Notes: a model not told the origin generated them from the letters alone. 64,000 nucleotides of DNA from Peptococcaceae bacterium (GCA_019420345.1 JAHZHI010000053.1:3430-67429), one strand, 5' to 3'. Shown: positions 24,754 to 33,299, numbered from the stretch's first letter. Made by a program: numbers and translations.

Positions 24754-25605
24754 TTATGTGATAACCATGTGCATGCGGTCGAGCTGGCGCAGGTATTGGG
24801 CGCCGCTTTCGAGGGTGTAGATGCGGGTGGTGTTGATGCTGGTGTGGCCGAGCAGGTCGGCGAGGCGGAGAAGGTCTTTTTCGGCGGCATAGAAAGTGCG
24901 GGCAAAAAGATGGCGCAGGTTGTGGGGAAAGACTTTTTCCGGTGCGACGCGGGCTTGTCTGCAGAGGGCTTTCATGGCACGCCAGATGTTTGAGCGGTCA
25001 ATGGGGCGGCCGGTTCTTGTTGTGAAGACAGGACCGGCGCTCTTTTTTTGTTGGCGGGGGTAGCGTTTGAGCAGGGCGCAGAGTTTTGAGGGCAGGAGCA
25101 CGAGGCGGTGTTTGCCTTTGTTGTGAACGTGGGCGCGGCCGCTGCGCACGGCGTCGGCGGTGATGAAGCGGAGTTCGCTGACGCGGATGCCTGTGGCGGC
25201 GATGGTCTGCAGGATCAGGGCAAGGCGGTGCTGGCTGGTGTGTTCTGCGGTTTGGACGAGGCGCTGGTATTCTGTGCGGGTGAGTTCTTTGTGTTCGTCG
25301 CTGAAGTGGGGGCGTTGGATTTTCAGGGGTTGGATGAGGAGGTCTCTGCGCTGGTGGTGTTTGAGGTAGCCGTTGACGGCGGCGAGGAGGGCGTTGACGG
25401 TGGTGGGGGCGTAGTGCTGCATGAGCTGGTTTTTCCAGGCGATGAGCAGGGGTTTGTCGAGGGGGCGGTCGGCGGTGGTTTTCGAGAGGATTTGCAGGGC
25501 GTGGCGATATTGGGCGATGGTGCTGGCGCTGCGTTCTTTGTTTTCGAGGGTGTCGATGTATTGCTGGATGCTGGCTGTGGTGAGGATGTGTGGATGGGCG
25601 GGCAT
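24754..25605 (-). CDS. tyrosine recombinase (XerC/RecV-like)
   Basis: A 283-residue site-specific recombinase with an N-terminal SAM-like core-binding domain (about 10-95) and a C-terminal catalytic domain that keeps the full set R141 (TGIRVSELRF), a Lys near 163-165, H228 and R231 (PHNLRHLF), H254 (LLGHTSINTT) and the nucleophile Y263 (RIYTLES). AGGAGG precedes the ATG at 25605; the frame further upstream is non-coding. There is no associated phage or conjugation gene. The gene ends exactly at one of two inverted repeats that bracket a promoter, so a dedicated DNA-inversion role is likely. Confidence 0.9.
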   Translation of the reverse strand: MPAHPHILTTASIQQYIDTLENKERSASTIAQYRHALQILSKTTADRPLDKPLLIAWKNQLMQHYAPTTVNALLAAVNGYLKHHQRRDLLIQPLKIQRPHFSDEHKELTRTEYQRLVQTAEHTSQHRLALILQTIAATGIRVSELRFITADAVRSGRAHVHNKGKHRLVLLPSKLCALLKRYPRQQKKSAGPVFTTRTGRPIDRSNIWRAMKALCRQARVAPEKVFPHNLRHLFARTFYAAEKDLLRLADLLGHTSINTTRIYTLESGAQYLRQLDRMHMVIT

Positions 25606-25647
25606 GGTGGGTTCCTCCTTTTGGTGTGGTGTTGTGGTTGGAAATAG

Positions 25648-25697
25648 AACAGCCCTCCTGCTGAGGGTGCCTGGGGCACGGTGGCAGGAGGGCTGTT
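25648..25697 (-). terminator. terminator after the DUF-type membrane-protein gene
   Basis: A 14-bp perfect stem (25648-25661 with 25684-25697) follows the stop at 25700; the T-tract is weak. Confidence 0.6.
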
Positions 25698-25699
25698 TG

Positions 25700-26059
25700 T
25701 TATAGTTCCTGGATGTCACGCCGATAGGAGATGTAACCGCCTGCGGTGATGATGGTTGTGGCGAAGAGCCAGAGTGTGAGGGGCAGGTTGGCCTGGAGGT
25801 TGTAGACGAAACTGAAGAAGACGGTGACGAGGCCGAGGATACCCCAGTAGATCCAGAATTTGTTCCATCGGGGTTCTTCTTTTTCTTCATCGGGGTTGCC
25901 GAGGGCGGTGGCGAGATTGCGGGCGCAGACGATGGCTGCCATGATGATGGGCAGTTTTTCAACGCGAATGGGCAGTATCTGCGGTGCCCAGAGGCTGAGC
26001 GCGGCAACGATGAAGGCCACGAGCCACCAAATAACCCAGTACCATTCGTTTCTTTTCAT
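25700..26059 (-). CDS. small polytopic membrane protein
   Basis: A 119-residue protein of unknown function. Hydrophobic spans are at about residues 5-25, 36-50 (weak), 70-90 and 93-112, with a charged cytoplasmic loop NPDEEKEEPRWNKF between. AAAGGTG lies upstream of the ATG at 26059. It lies between the recombinase gene and ackA, with terminators on both sides. No family is recognised. Confidence 0.65.
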   Translation of the reverse strand: MKRNEWYWVIWWLVAFIVAALSLWAPQILPIRVEKLPIIMAAIVCARNLATALGNPDEEKEEPRWNKFWIYWGILGLVTVFFSFVYNLQANLPLTLWLFATTIITAGGYISYRRDIQEL

Positions 26060-26166
26060 TGTTTGATCACCTTTCGTTATTGACCGGCTGCGGTGCCGGA
26101 TGGGATATGCTTCTATGATACAAAATAGGTGCGGTTTTCGCAATATTGAGGGTGGCACTGGCGCAT

Positions 26167-26195
26167 AAAAAATCCCCGGCGCGAGTGCGTCGGGG
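26167..26195 (-). terminator. ackA terminator
   Basis: A 9-bp GC-rich hairpin (26174-26182 with 26187-26195) is followed on the minus strand by six T's. Confidence 0.85.
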
Positions 26196-26214
26196 AGGGT
26201 TGTGTGGTGTGAAC

Positions 26215-27426
26215 TTACTTCACGAGGCCAGCTTCCTGAACTGCTTCCAGAGTTTCGGTTGCGATGGCGTATTCTTCGTTGGTAGGGATAACGAAGGCAC
26301 GTACTTTTGCACCGTCAGCGCTGATGTCGCGCATTTCGCGGCAGCCGTCGTTCTTGGCTGGGTCAACAGCGATGCCCAGAGCATCAAAGTTTTCGCAGAT
26401 GGATGCACGAACACGGTCGTCGTTTTCACCGATGCCGGCAGTGAAGACGATGGCGTCGCAGCCGTCGAGTTCTGCATAGTAAGCACCGATGTATTTTTTA
26501 GCACGGAGGACGAACATATCATAAGCGAGCTGTGCGCGTTCGTTGCCATTGTCCATAGCTTCTTCGATGTCACGGAAGTCGTTGGAAAGACCGCTGACGC
26601 CGAGGAGACCGGATTTCTTGTTCACATAGGTATCCATTTCGTCTGGAGTGAGACCTTTGTGCTTCATGATATAGAGAACAGCAGCTGGGTCGATGTCACC
26701 AGTACGGGTACCCATTACGAGACCTTCGAGTGGAGTGAAGCCCATGGAGGTGTCGATGATCTTGCCGCCCTTGATGGCAGAGATGCTGGCACCGTTGCCG
26801 AGGTGGCAGGTGATGAGCTTAAGTTCTTCGATTGGACGGCCCAGAGCCTTAGCTGCTTCACGAGCAACGTATTTGTGGCTGGTACCATGTGCGCCATAAC
26901 GACGAACTTTGAGGGTCTTGTAATCTTCGTATGGAATAGCATACATGTAGTGTGCTGGATCCATGGTCATGTGGTAAGAGGTATCGAATACGCAAACGGA
27001 TGGAATGCCAGGCATGTTTTCTTCGCAAGCTTCGATACCAGCGAGAGCAGCGTAGTTATGAAGCGGAGCCATAGCGCCGTAGGAGTGTACGAGATCTTTG
27101 ACACGCTGATCAACGACTGCTGCTTTAGGGAAGGAGTCACCCCCCTGCACAATGCGATGACCGATGGCATCGATGCTGCTGAGATCTTCTACAACAGCGA
27201 GATCGCCTTTGGTGAGGGCGTCAACAACGAGAGCAACTGCTTCTTTGTGGTTGTCTGCTTTGACATCTTTCTTGATCTTTTCGCCTTTCGCTTTGACTTC
27301 GAAGCCAGCGTCGCCACCCATGCCGATACGTTCGACAAGGCCCTTGGACATGACTTCACCGTTGTCCATGTTGATAAGCTGGAACTTCAGGGAAGAGCTC
27401 CCACTGTTCATAACTAATACGATCAT
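26215..27426 (-). CDS. ackA: acetate kinase
   Basis: Interconverts acetyl phosphate + ADP and acetate + ATP, the ATP-forming step of acetogenic fermentation. The 403-residue length is normal. Seen are the N-terminal VLVMNSGSSSLKFQL signature, ATP/substrate loops GHRIVQGG, HLGNGASISAIKGG and DTSMGFTPLEGLVMGTR, and the C-terminal FTAGIGEND. The ribosome-binding site is GAGGTG. The gene starts 37 bp after the ABC ATPase gene on the same strand. pta is not in the window. Confidence 0.97.
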   Translation of the reverse strand: MIVLVMNSGSSSLKFQLINMDNGEVMSKGLVERIGMGGDAGFEVKAKGEKIKKDVKADNHKEAVALVVDALTKGDLAVVEDLSSIDAIGHRIVQGGDSFPKAAVVDQRVKDLVHSYGAMAPLHNYAALAGIEACEENMPGIPSVCVFDTSYHMTMDPAHYMYAIPYEDYKTLKVRRYGAHGTSHKYVAREAAKALGRPIEELKLITCHLGNGASISAIKGGKIIDTSMGFTPLEGLVMGTRTGDIDPAAVLYIMKHKGLTPDEMDTYVNKKSGLLGVSGLSNDFRDIEEAMDNGNERAQLAYDMFVLRAKKYIGAYYAELDGCDAIVFTAGIGENDDRVRASICENFDALGIAVDPAKNDGCREMRDISADGAKVRAFVIPTNEEYAIATETLEAVQEAGLVK

Positions 27427-27463
27427 TTCTTTTGTTCACCTCATAGAAAATTTGAAAATTTTA

Positions 27464-28264
27464 TTAAGAAAGGAGCAGGGCGTCACTCATGATGGCGTCG
27501 CCGCTTGCCTTCTCAAACATTTGTAAAAGATCCTGCACCGAAAGATTTGGATAATCCGCTTTACGGATATCGACGGCCACTTTGCCGCTGTCAAGCATGA
27601 CAAGGCGGTTGCCGTGAGCAATCGCATCGCGCATGTTATGGGTAATCATGATGGTGGTCAACCCATATTCAGCAACGATATGATCGGTGATTTCAAGGAC
27701 CTTGGCAGCCGTCTTTGGGTCAAGGGCTGCAGTGTGTTCATCAAGCAGAAGAATATCTGGCCGCTTGAGGGTGGCCATGAGCAACGTCAGGGCCTGGCGC
27801 TGACCGCCGGACAAAAGACCGACGCGCGCAGTGAGCCGTTCTTCAAGGCCCAGGCCAAGCATGGCCAGGCGTTCCTGGAAGAAGGCACGATCTTTTGCAC
27901 GAGAGCTCCAACGCAGCCCTGGTCGCTGACCACGGCGAGACGCCATCGCAAGGTTTTCCTCGATTTGCATGTGGGCGCAGGTGCCCAGCATTGGATCCTG
28001 GAAAACACGACCGATGTAAGCGGCGCGTTTATGCTCCGGCAATTTGGTAACATTGACATTATTGATAAAAATTTCACCTTTATCGACAGGGAAAACCCCG
28101 GCGACGGCATTAAGCATGGTGGATTTACCGGCACCATTGCCACCAATGACAGTGACAAAGTCGCCTTCTTCAAGATGCAGGTCAAGGCCGCGCAGGGCTT
28201 TTTTCTGATTGACACTGCCAGGATTGAAGGTTTTTTCGATGCCATTCAAATCTAACATAGACAT
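27464..28264 (-). CDS. ABC transporter ATP-binding protein (TrpZ-like)
   Basis: Energises the importer with the two upstream genes. The 266-residue protein has Walker A GGNGAGKST, Q-loop QDP, signature LSGGQRQALTL, Walker B ILLLDEH (His after the catalytic Asp-Glu) and H-switch ITHNM. The start at 28264 is supported by GAGGAGG; the frame upstream overlaps the permease gene. It belongs to the substrate-binding PF04392/BPD_transp_2 type whose members import aromatic amino acids or related small molecules; the substrate here is not determinable. Confidence 0.9.
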   Translation of the reverse strand: MSMLDLNGIEKTFNPGSVNQKKALRGLDLHLEEGDFVTVIGGNGAGKSTMLNAVAGVFPVDKGEIFINNVNVTKLPEHKRAAYIGRVFQDPMLGTCAHMQIEENLAMASRRGQRPGLRWSSRAKDRAFFQERLAMLGLGLEERLTARVGLLSGGQRQALTLLMATLKRPDILLLDEHTAALDPKTAAKVLEITDHIVAEYGLTTIMITHNMRDAIAHGNRLVMLDSGKVAVDIRKADYPNLSVQDLLQMFEKASGDAIMSDALLLS

Positions 28265-28277
28265 GGTCTCAACCTCC

Positions 28278-29153
28278 TCACACACGAGAGCGCAGTTTCT
28301 GCATCTTGCTCTTGATGAGCGGCAGCGCCAGCGCAACAGCAACAATAACAGCGGTGAGCAGCTTGAGGTCGTTCGGATTCATACCGAGCCAGAGGACGAA
28401 GGCCACCACCGCACGATAAACGATGGAGCCCAACACGACACTGATGAGCCAGTTTTTAAAACTGCGTGTGCCAAAAAGCACTTCCCCGATAATGATGGAC
28501 GCCAGCCCGGTAACGAGCACCCCAGTCCCCATGTTAACATCGGCATAACCATTGGATTGGCTCAGCAAAGCACCTGTGATGCCAACAAAGCCGTTGGAGA
28601 TAATCAACCCAAGAATAACGGTAATGTCCGTATTGATACCCTGAGCGCGAATCATTTGTGGGTTGTCGCCAGTCGCACGAATGGCTGCCCCAAGCTCAGT
28701 ACCAAAGAAGATGTAGCAGAAAAACCAAACAACGAGAGTAGCCAGAAGACCGACCACCAACGTGGCACTGACTTTACTCATGCTGTTTTCAAAAAAGGTA
28801 TAGACCGTTTCTTTGCCCAAAATAGACGTTGTAGCACGGCCCATAATGCGCAAGTTGATTGAATACAAACCAATCATCGTCAAAATCCCGGCAAGCAGCG
28901 CAGGAATTTTCAGCTTGGTATGCAGAAAACCGGTGACAGCACCCGCTGCACAACCGCCAAGGAACGCAAACAAAATGGCCAGAAGTGGCGAACCACCGCC
29001 ACTGATAGTCATAACAGCAATGGCCCCGCCGAGAGGATACGTCCCCTCAATGGACAAATCGGCCACATCCAAAATACGGAAAGTAATAAACAAACCGATC
29101 GCAAGCACTGCCCACAAGAGCCCTTGTGCGACCGTTGAAAGTATGAGTTCCAT
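28278..29153 (-). CDS. ABC transporter permease (BPD_transp_2 family)
   Basis: A 291-residue integral membrane protein with about eight to nine hydrophobic spans and the permease motif ATGDNPQMIRAQGIN, which contacts the ATPase. The start at 29153 has GGAGG seven bases upstream; an ATG at 29177 lies before the ribosome-binding site. It ends 13 bp before the ATPase gene. A hairpin lies between this gene and the upstream substrate-binding-protein gene. Confidence 0.9.
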   Translation of the reverse strand: MELILSTVAQGLLWAVLAIGLFITFRILDVADLSIEGTYPLGGAIAVMTISGGGSPLLAILFAFLGGCAAGAVTGFLHTKLKIPALLAGILTMIGLYSINLRIMGRATTSILGKETVYTFFENSMSKVSATLVVGLLATLVVWFFCYIFFGTELGAAIRATGDNPQMIRAQGINTDITVILGLIISNGFVGITGALLSQSNGYADVNMGTGVLVTGLASIIIGEVLFGTRSFKNWLISVVLGSIVYRAVVAFVLWLGMNPNDLKLLTAVIVAVALALPLIKSKMQKLRSRV

Positions 29154-29278
29154 AATGATCCTCCATAATGTCTCCATACCGGGAATGGATCATCCCCACC
29201 TAAGCATTATAGCATAGAGCAGGCCATTCTCCCAATAACTTTCCCGGCAAAAAGTAATAGTCGGAATAAACAAACAAA

Positions 29279-29309
29279 ACGAAGGGTCGCCACTGGGGTG
29301 ACCCTTCGT
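29279..29309 (-). terminator. intra-operon hairpin between binding-protein and permease genes
   Basis: A 10-bp or longer stem built on ACGAAGGGTC/GACCCTTCGT is followed on the minus strand by TTTGTTTG. It probably lowers expression of the membrane components relative to the binding protein. Confidence 0.75.
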
Positions 29310-29339
29310 CATGCCGGCCAACAGCCGACAATGGGTTCA

Positions 29340-30374
29340 TTATTCTTCTGCAGCGTATTCACCAACGAATTCAGCGAGGTCATCCGGTACGGTGATGCCA
29401 AGCAGATCCACTTCTGCCTGGTTGATTTCGGTAGTGGTGTTTGCAGCCATTTCAATTGGCATATCGGCTGGCTGAGCTTCGCCCTTGAGGATCTTCGCAG
29501 CCATTAAACCAGTCTGTTTGCCAAGTTCGTAGTAATCAACACTGACTGTTGCCAAGCCGCCGCCAGAAAGCATACCAACTTCACCAGTGAAGACTGGAAT
29601 CTTCGATTCGTTGGTAACACCTGTCAAAGTCGTCATAGCAGACGCCAACGTATTGTCGGTTGGAACATAGATGGCTTCAATATCTTCACCAATCAGACTG
29701 GTTGCAGCCTGCTGGATTTCGTTAACATTGGATACGGTCATTTCGGTAACAGAAATGCCAACCGATTCGCACTGTTCTTTGAACAGTTCAACCTGAATGC
29801 GGGAGTTTTCTTCCGCGGAGCAGTACATAACACCAACAGATTTAAGATCTGGCATCATTTTCTGCATCAAAGCCACCTGATCTTCAATTGGGTTCATATC
29901 ACTGGTCCCTGTCACATTACCGCCAGGAGCGTCGTTGCTGTCAACAAGACCGACGCTTTCATAGTCGGTGATGGCCGTGCCGACAATTGGAATATCGGAG
30001 CTGGCGCTCTTCATCTGTACAGCAGCCTGCGTTGCAATGGCGCAGACAAGATCTTTCTTGTCGCTGGCAAACTGACTGGTGATGGTGTTCAAGTTGGACT
30101 GATCGCCCTGAGCGTTCTGGTAATCAATGACAACATCCTTACCGATGGTGTAGCCGGCTTCTTCCAAGCCATCTTCAAAGCCATCGCGTGCGCGATCCAG
30201 CGCAGTGTGTGCTGTCGTTTGAATAATACCAATCTGTAATGCATCTGCATCGGCTTCTGCTGTTGCACTGCCCTCTCCTGCCGCACTACCACTGCTGCCA
30301 GAGCCACCGCCGCAGCCAGCCAATAACATCATACTGCCGAGCGCAATCCCGGCGATCCATTTTTTCATCTTCAT
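29340..30374 (-). CDS. ABC transporter substrate-binding lipoprotein (PF04392 type)
   Basis: A 344-residue extracytoplasmic lipoprotein. The lipobox LAGC places the lipidated Cys at residue 21, followed by a Gly/Ser-rich linker. The mature part has the ABC_sub_bind pattern: QIGIIQTTAHTALDRARDGF, FASDKKDLVCAIATQAA, GTAITDY and PVFTGEVGML. The family includes TrpX-type tryptophan/tyrosine binders, but specificity cannot be read here. It is first in a three-gene importer operon, with promoter at 30446-30474 and GGAGG before the ATG. Confidence 0.9.
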   Translation of the reverse strand: MKMKKWIAGIALGSMMLLAGCGGGSGSSGSAAGEGSATAEADADALQIGIIQTTAHTALDRARDGFEDGLEEAGYTIGKDVVIDYQNAQGDQSNLNTITSQFASDKKDLVCAIATQAAVQMKSASSDIPIVGTAITDYESVGLVDSNDAPGGNVTGTSDMNPIEDQVALMQKMMPDLKSVGVMYCSAEENSRIQVELFKEQCESVGISVTEMTVSNVNEIQQAATSLIGEDIEAIYVPTDNTLASAMTTLTGVTNESKIPVFTGEVGMLSGGGLATVSVDYYELGKQTGLMAAKILKGEAQPADMPIEMAANTTTEINQAEVDLLGITVPDDLAEFVGEYAAEE

Positions 30375-30445
30375 CCTACATTCCTCCGTTCTACAAATTC
30401 TACATTTCTCGGATGAGAGATACCACGTTTCGTGGATGTACGTCT

Positions 30446-30474
30446 ATGATATACCCCACACACATATAATGCAA
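30446..30474 (-). promoter_or_regulatory. promoter of the ABC importer operon
   Basis: TTGCAT (30469-30474), 17-bp spacer, TATCAT (30446-30451). A small dyad CCACG-AAA-CGTGG (30423-30435) in the transcribed leader could be an operator. Confidence 0.65.
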
Positions 30475-30572
30475 CCCTTATTGCACAAAAATCGCCCAAA
30501 CTGTCGGAAAATTTGATTATTATTTCTTATTGTGCGTAACATTAACTTTTCCAAAGCTATTCCCCAGGTTCA

Positions 30573-30757
30573 TTTTCCACATTTTCCACCGCTTAACCAA
30601 GCGGTTTTTTCCACTTTATCCTTGAGTTTTCCACTGTGAAAAACCACTTTTCCACTGTTATCTGTGGAAAACCGAACACTTTTCCGAAGACTTATCCACA
30701 GTTCCCGTGGAAAACCACCATTTTTCCCAGAAATTCGCCTGTTTCAAGTTTTCCACA
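30573..30757. repeat. cluster of nine DnaA-box-like 9-mers
   Basis: One perfect DnaA box TTATCCACA (30692-30700) lies among eight TTTTCCAC-type near matches: starts 30573, 30582, 30607, 30627, 30648 and 30749 on the plus strand, and 30663-30671 and 30706-30714 on the minus strand. They sit within 185 bp with A+T-rich flanks. dnaA and dnaN are not nearby. Confidence 0.7.
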
Positions 30758-30785
30758 AATTTTACAAAAAGAAAACATCCCCTTC

Positions 30786-30834
30786 TTGACAACAATCCGA
30801 AATCGGATTATACTCCAATTGTCCGATTTCGGAC
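30786..30834 (+). promoter_or_regulatory. marR promoter with two operators
   Basis: TTGACA (30786-30791), 17 bp, TATACT (30809-30814), near consensus. One dyad ATCCGA-AA-TCGGAT (30795-30808) fills the spacer and another, GTCCGA-TT-TCGGAC (30821-30834), lies just after the -10. Their 26-bp centre-to-centre spacing and position indicate MarR autorepression. Confidence 0.85.
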
Positions 30835-30854
30835 TAAATGGAGGTGCATCCGAT

Positions 30855-31295
30855 ATGCAAACAAAACAAGAGCAACCATCCATCGTTGCTGTTTACCAGC
30901 TTTATCATGAAAGCGATGAAATCTACCACATTTACGCCCGTCAGCACGACCTGTCTGATACGGCCCTCGCCATTCTCTACTCTCTTCATGGTCAAAAAAC
31001 GCCTTATACGCAGCGTGCTCTTTGCGCCGAATGGCATATCCCACCACAAACGCTTAATTCGATTCTCAAAGGTCTGGAGAAAAAAGAACTTGTCACCCTG
31101 ACACCAGATCCATCAAATCGCCGCACCAAACAAGTGTCTCTAACCGAACAAGGAACAGCTTTGGCGGAACAGGTCATCGCCCCGCTCAAAGAAGCTGAAG
31201 AACGCGTGTTTAACCAGCTTTCTCCCAAAGAACAAGAGACACTATTAATGCTCACACGCAAATACCTTGGCTTACTGCGAGAAGAAATTAATTAA
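30855..31295 (+). CDS. MarR-family transcriptional regulator
   Basis: A 146-residue winged-helix regulator (helices and wing around TQRALCAEWHIPPQTLNSILKGLEKKELVTLTPDPSNRRTKQVSLTEQG, about 60-108). The start at 30855 follows GGAGGTG by 10 nt. It probably represses its own gene and the downstream MATE exporter by binding the two dyads in its promoter. Between it and the MATE gene lies a leader RNA with a terminator, so exporter expression is under two controls. Confidence 0.9.
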   Translation: MQTKQEQPSIVAVYQLYHESDEIYHIYARQHDLSDTALAILYSLHGQKTPYTQRALCAEWHIPPQTLNSILKGLEKKELVTLTPDPSNRRTKQVSLTEQGTALAEQVIAPLKEAEERVFNQLSPKEQETLLMLTRKYLGLLREEIN

Positions 31296-31298
31296 ATA

Positions 31299-31391
31299 CC
31301 ACGCTCGGAGGACTCGGTGTCGCAACACAGAGATCAGATAAGAGGTCGGGTGCGCCCGGTTATTGTTCCAATAGCCGAGCGCTATTTTTTT
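31299..31391 (+). ncRNA. leader RNA with terminator upstream of the MATE gene (riboswitch candidate, copy A)
   Basis: The region shares TCGGAGGAC, TCAGATAAGA-N-GTCG and GTGCGC-N-CGGTTATT with the leader at 49866-49991. It ends in a hairpin (about 31351-31382) followed by TATTTTTTT, a terminator before the MATE ribosome-binding site. The 5' segment CGCTCGG (31302-31308) can pair with the terminator's CCGAGCG arm, giving an antiterminator. The mepA-motif (guanidine-IV) riboswitch, which precedes MATE-type transporter genes, is the first class to test; identity is not proven. Confidence 0.6.
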
Positions 31392-31424
31392 ATTACCGTT
31401 ATCTTGAAGGAGGCGCTCTCGACG

Positions 31425-32765
31425 ATGAACGCATCATCCATTTTTGCCCATACACCACCAGTCAAACTCTTCTTTTTTGCAGCCATTCCCGGCTCCATCA
31501 GTATGTTGGCATCATCGCTTTATTACACCTTTGACGGCATCTTTGTCGGTCAGTACCTCGGTGCAACAGCTTTTGCTGCCATCAATTTAGCATTGCCTTT
31601 TGTCATCATCAATTTTTCTCTTGCCGATCTTGTCGGCGTGGGCTCCGCCGTTCCTATTTCCATTTATTTGGGACGTGGAGAAAAGCAGGCGGCAAACAAT
31701 CTGTTCACCTGTGCCTGTCTGCTCATTCTCATTCTTGGCGCAGTCATCGGCGGCATACTTTACGCCAGTGCCCCCGGCCTCATTCATTTAATGGGCGCGA
31801 AAGGCGACTTTGCTCAACTCGCCATAGATTATATGCGCGTCTATGCCCTATGCTCGCCCCTGACCACCATTATCTTTGCATTGGACAACTATTGGCGCAT
31901 CTGCGGCTTCATTCGTGGCAGCATGTGGCTCAACATCCTTATGTCGGCTCTTTGTGGCGGCCTGGAATTTCTCTTCCTTGGCATTTTTGGCTGGGGCGTG
32001 TGGGCCGCAGCGCTGGCTGGCAGTGCCGGTATGGCCATTTGCGCCTTAATCGCCTTCGTCCCCTTTTTCCGTGGACAGGCAACGCTTCGATTTTGCCGCC
32101 CGCATTTTCATGTAAAAATGATCAAGCAAATCGTCGCCTGTGGCAGCCCCAATTTTCTAAATACCATCGCTGGTCGACTGACTTCCATTCTGATGAACGC
32201 CATCCTGGTACGTCTTGGCGGCGCAACCGCCGTCTCTGTCTATGGCGTCCTCATGTTTGCGGATGGTTTTGTTCAGCCACTGCTCTACGGGCTCTGCGAT
32301 GCCCTGCAGCCAGCGGTGGGCTACAATTGGGGGGCAGAAAAGTATTCCCGTGTCCGAGCAATCGAACGCTGCTGCTTCATTGGCGCTGCGGTTGTGACAC
32401 TGTTGCTGATGGTGGTGCTGTTCTCTTTTCCAGCAGCCATCACGCAGCTGTTCGTACCAAACGCAGACGAAACACTGCTAACCATGAGCGTCACGGCTCT
32501 GCAGCTCTTCGCTTTTACCTACCTGACACGCTGGTTTTCATTTGCCACGCAAAGCTACATGCTTGCCATTGAACGACCATTGGAAGCTTCTCTTCTATCC
32601 ATATCCACAGCTTTTCTCTTTCCAGTGCTTCTTGTCGTTCTTCTCTGGCCCCTGGGCCTTACTGGCATTTGGCTGAACATGCCTCTCACCGCCATGCTCG
32701 CCGCTGTTCTTGCCGCCATGATCCTACGCCGTCTTCATCCATTGCTGCATCAAGCGGACGCATAA
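31425..32765 (+). CDS. MATE-family multidrug/toxin efflux transporter
   Basis: A 446-residue, 12-helix exporter with two homologous halves (FFAAIPGSISMLASSLYYTFDGIFVGQYLG at the start; CGSPNFLNTIAGRLTSIL opening the second). Members export cationic compounds using H+ or Na+ gradients; the substrate is not predictable from the protein. The start at 31425 is 11 nt after AAGGAGG. It follows marR and the leader RNA, consistent with an inducible resistance operon. Confidence 0.9.
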   Translation: MNASSIFAHTPPVKLFFFAAIPGSISMLASSLYYTFDGIFVGQYLGATAFAAINLALPFVIINFSLADLVGVGSAVPISIYLGRGEKQAANNLFTCACLLILILGAVIGGILYASAPGLIHLMGAKGDFAQLAIDYMRVYALCSPLTTIIFALDNYWRICGFIRGSMWLNILMSALCGGLEFLFLGIFGWGVWAAALAGSAGMAICALIAFVPFFRGQATLRFCRPHFHVKMIKQIVACGSPNFLNTIAGRLTSILMNAILVRLGGATAVSVYGVLMFADGFVQPLLYGLCDALQPAVGYNWGAEKYSRVRAIERCCFIGAAVVTLLLMVVLFSFPAAITQLFVPNADETLLTMSVTALQLFAFTYLTRWFSFATQSYMLAIERPLEASLLSISTAFLFPVLLVVLLWPLGLTGIWLNMPLTAMLAAVLAAMILRRLHPLLHQADA

Positions 32766-32771
32766 ATAAAA

Positions 32772-32807
32772 AACGCCTTCACCGGTCGATGGACCAGTGA
32801 AGGCGTT
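32772..32807. terminator. bidirectional terminator between MATE and gamma-carbonic anhydrase genes
   Basis: A 16-bp stem with one mismatch (32772-32787 with 32792-32807) has A-rich and T-rich flanks and serves the convergent genes. Confidence 0.85.
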
Positions 32808-32825
32808 TAACACATTCAAAAGAAA

Positions 32826-33299
32826 TTATTCCACACAGTCGAGGCGATTTTTTGCCAATTCCACATAACGTTCGGCATTTTCGCGATTGGCAGCAGCCTG
32901 CTCTGGGCGAACAGTACCGCGCACTTTCGCAGGCACGCCCATGACAACAGAATTCGCCGGAATATCCGCACCGCTTGTCACCACAGCACCAGCGGCGATG
33001 GTGCTGCCTGCGCCAATGCAGGCGCCATTCATAACGATAGCACCCATGCCGATCAGCACATCGTCGCCAATGGTGCATCCATGAACAACAGCACGGTGAC
33101 CAACGGTCACCCCTTTACCGATCACAAGCGGCCAACCTTCGTCAACATGAAGCACGCAGCCATCCTGCACGTTGCTGCCCGCGCCAATACTGATGCTGTC
33201 TTCATCGGCACGCACGACGGCATAATGCCAAATGCTGGCATTCTCCCCAATGTGAACGTCTCCTTCGATCACACAATGGGCGCTTCGATAGTATCCCAT
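32826..33299 (-). CDS. gamma-carbonic-anhydrase-like hexapeptide-repeat protein (YrdA/PaaY type)
   Basis: A 157-residue left-handed beta-helix protein with hexapeptide repeats (IEGDVHIGENASIWHYAVVRAD to PAKVRG). Metal-ligand histidines of the gamma-CA type are seen in VTVGHRAVVHGCTIGDD. Members bind Zn or Fe; some are carbonic anhydrases, others thioesterases or of unknown use. AAGGGG precedes the ATG. It is expressed separately from the tRNAs upstream, with a terminator between. Confidence 0.85.
   Translation of the reverse strand: MGYYRSAHCVIEGDVHIGENASIWHYAVVRADEDSISIGAGSNVQDGCVLHVDEGWPLVIGKGVTVGHRAVVHGCTIGDDVLIGMGAIVMNGACIGAGSTIAAGAVVTSGADIPANSVVMGVPAKVRGTVRPEQAAANRENAERYVELAKNRLDCVE

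Noticed and set aside
30541..30760. Chromosomal oriC
   Set aside because: DnaA boxes are dense, but dnaA/dnaN are absent and 20 kb to the right is mostly transcribed toward the cluster; not called without skew data.
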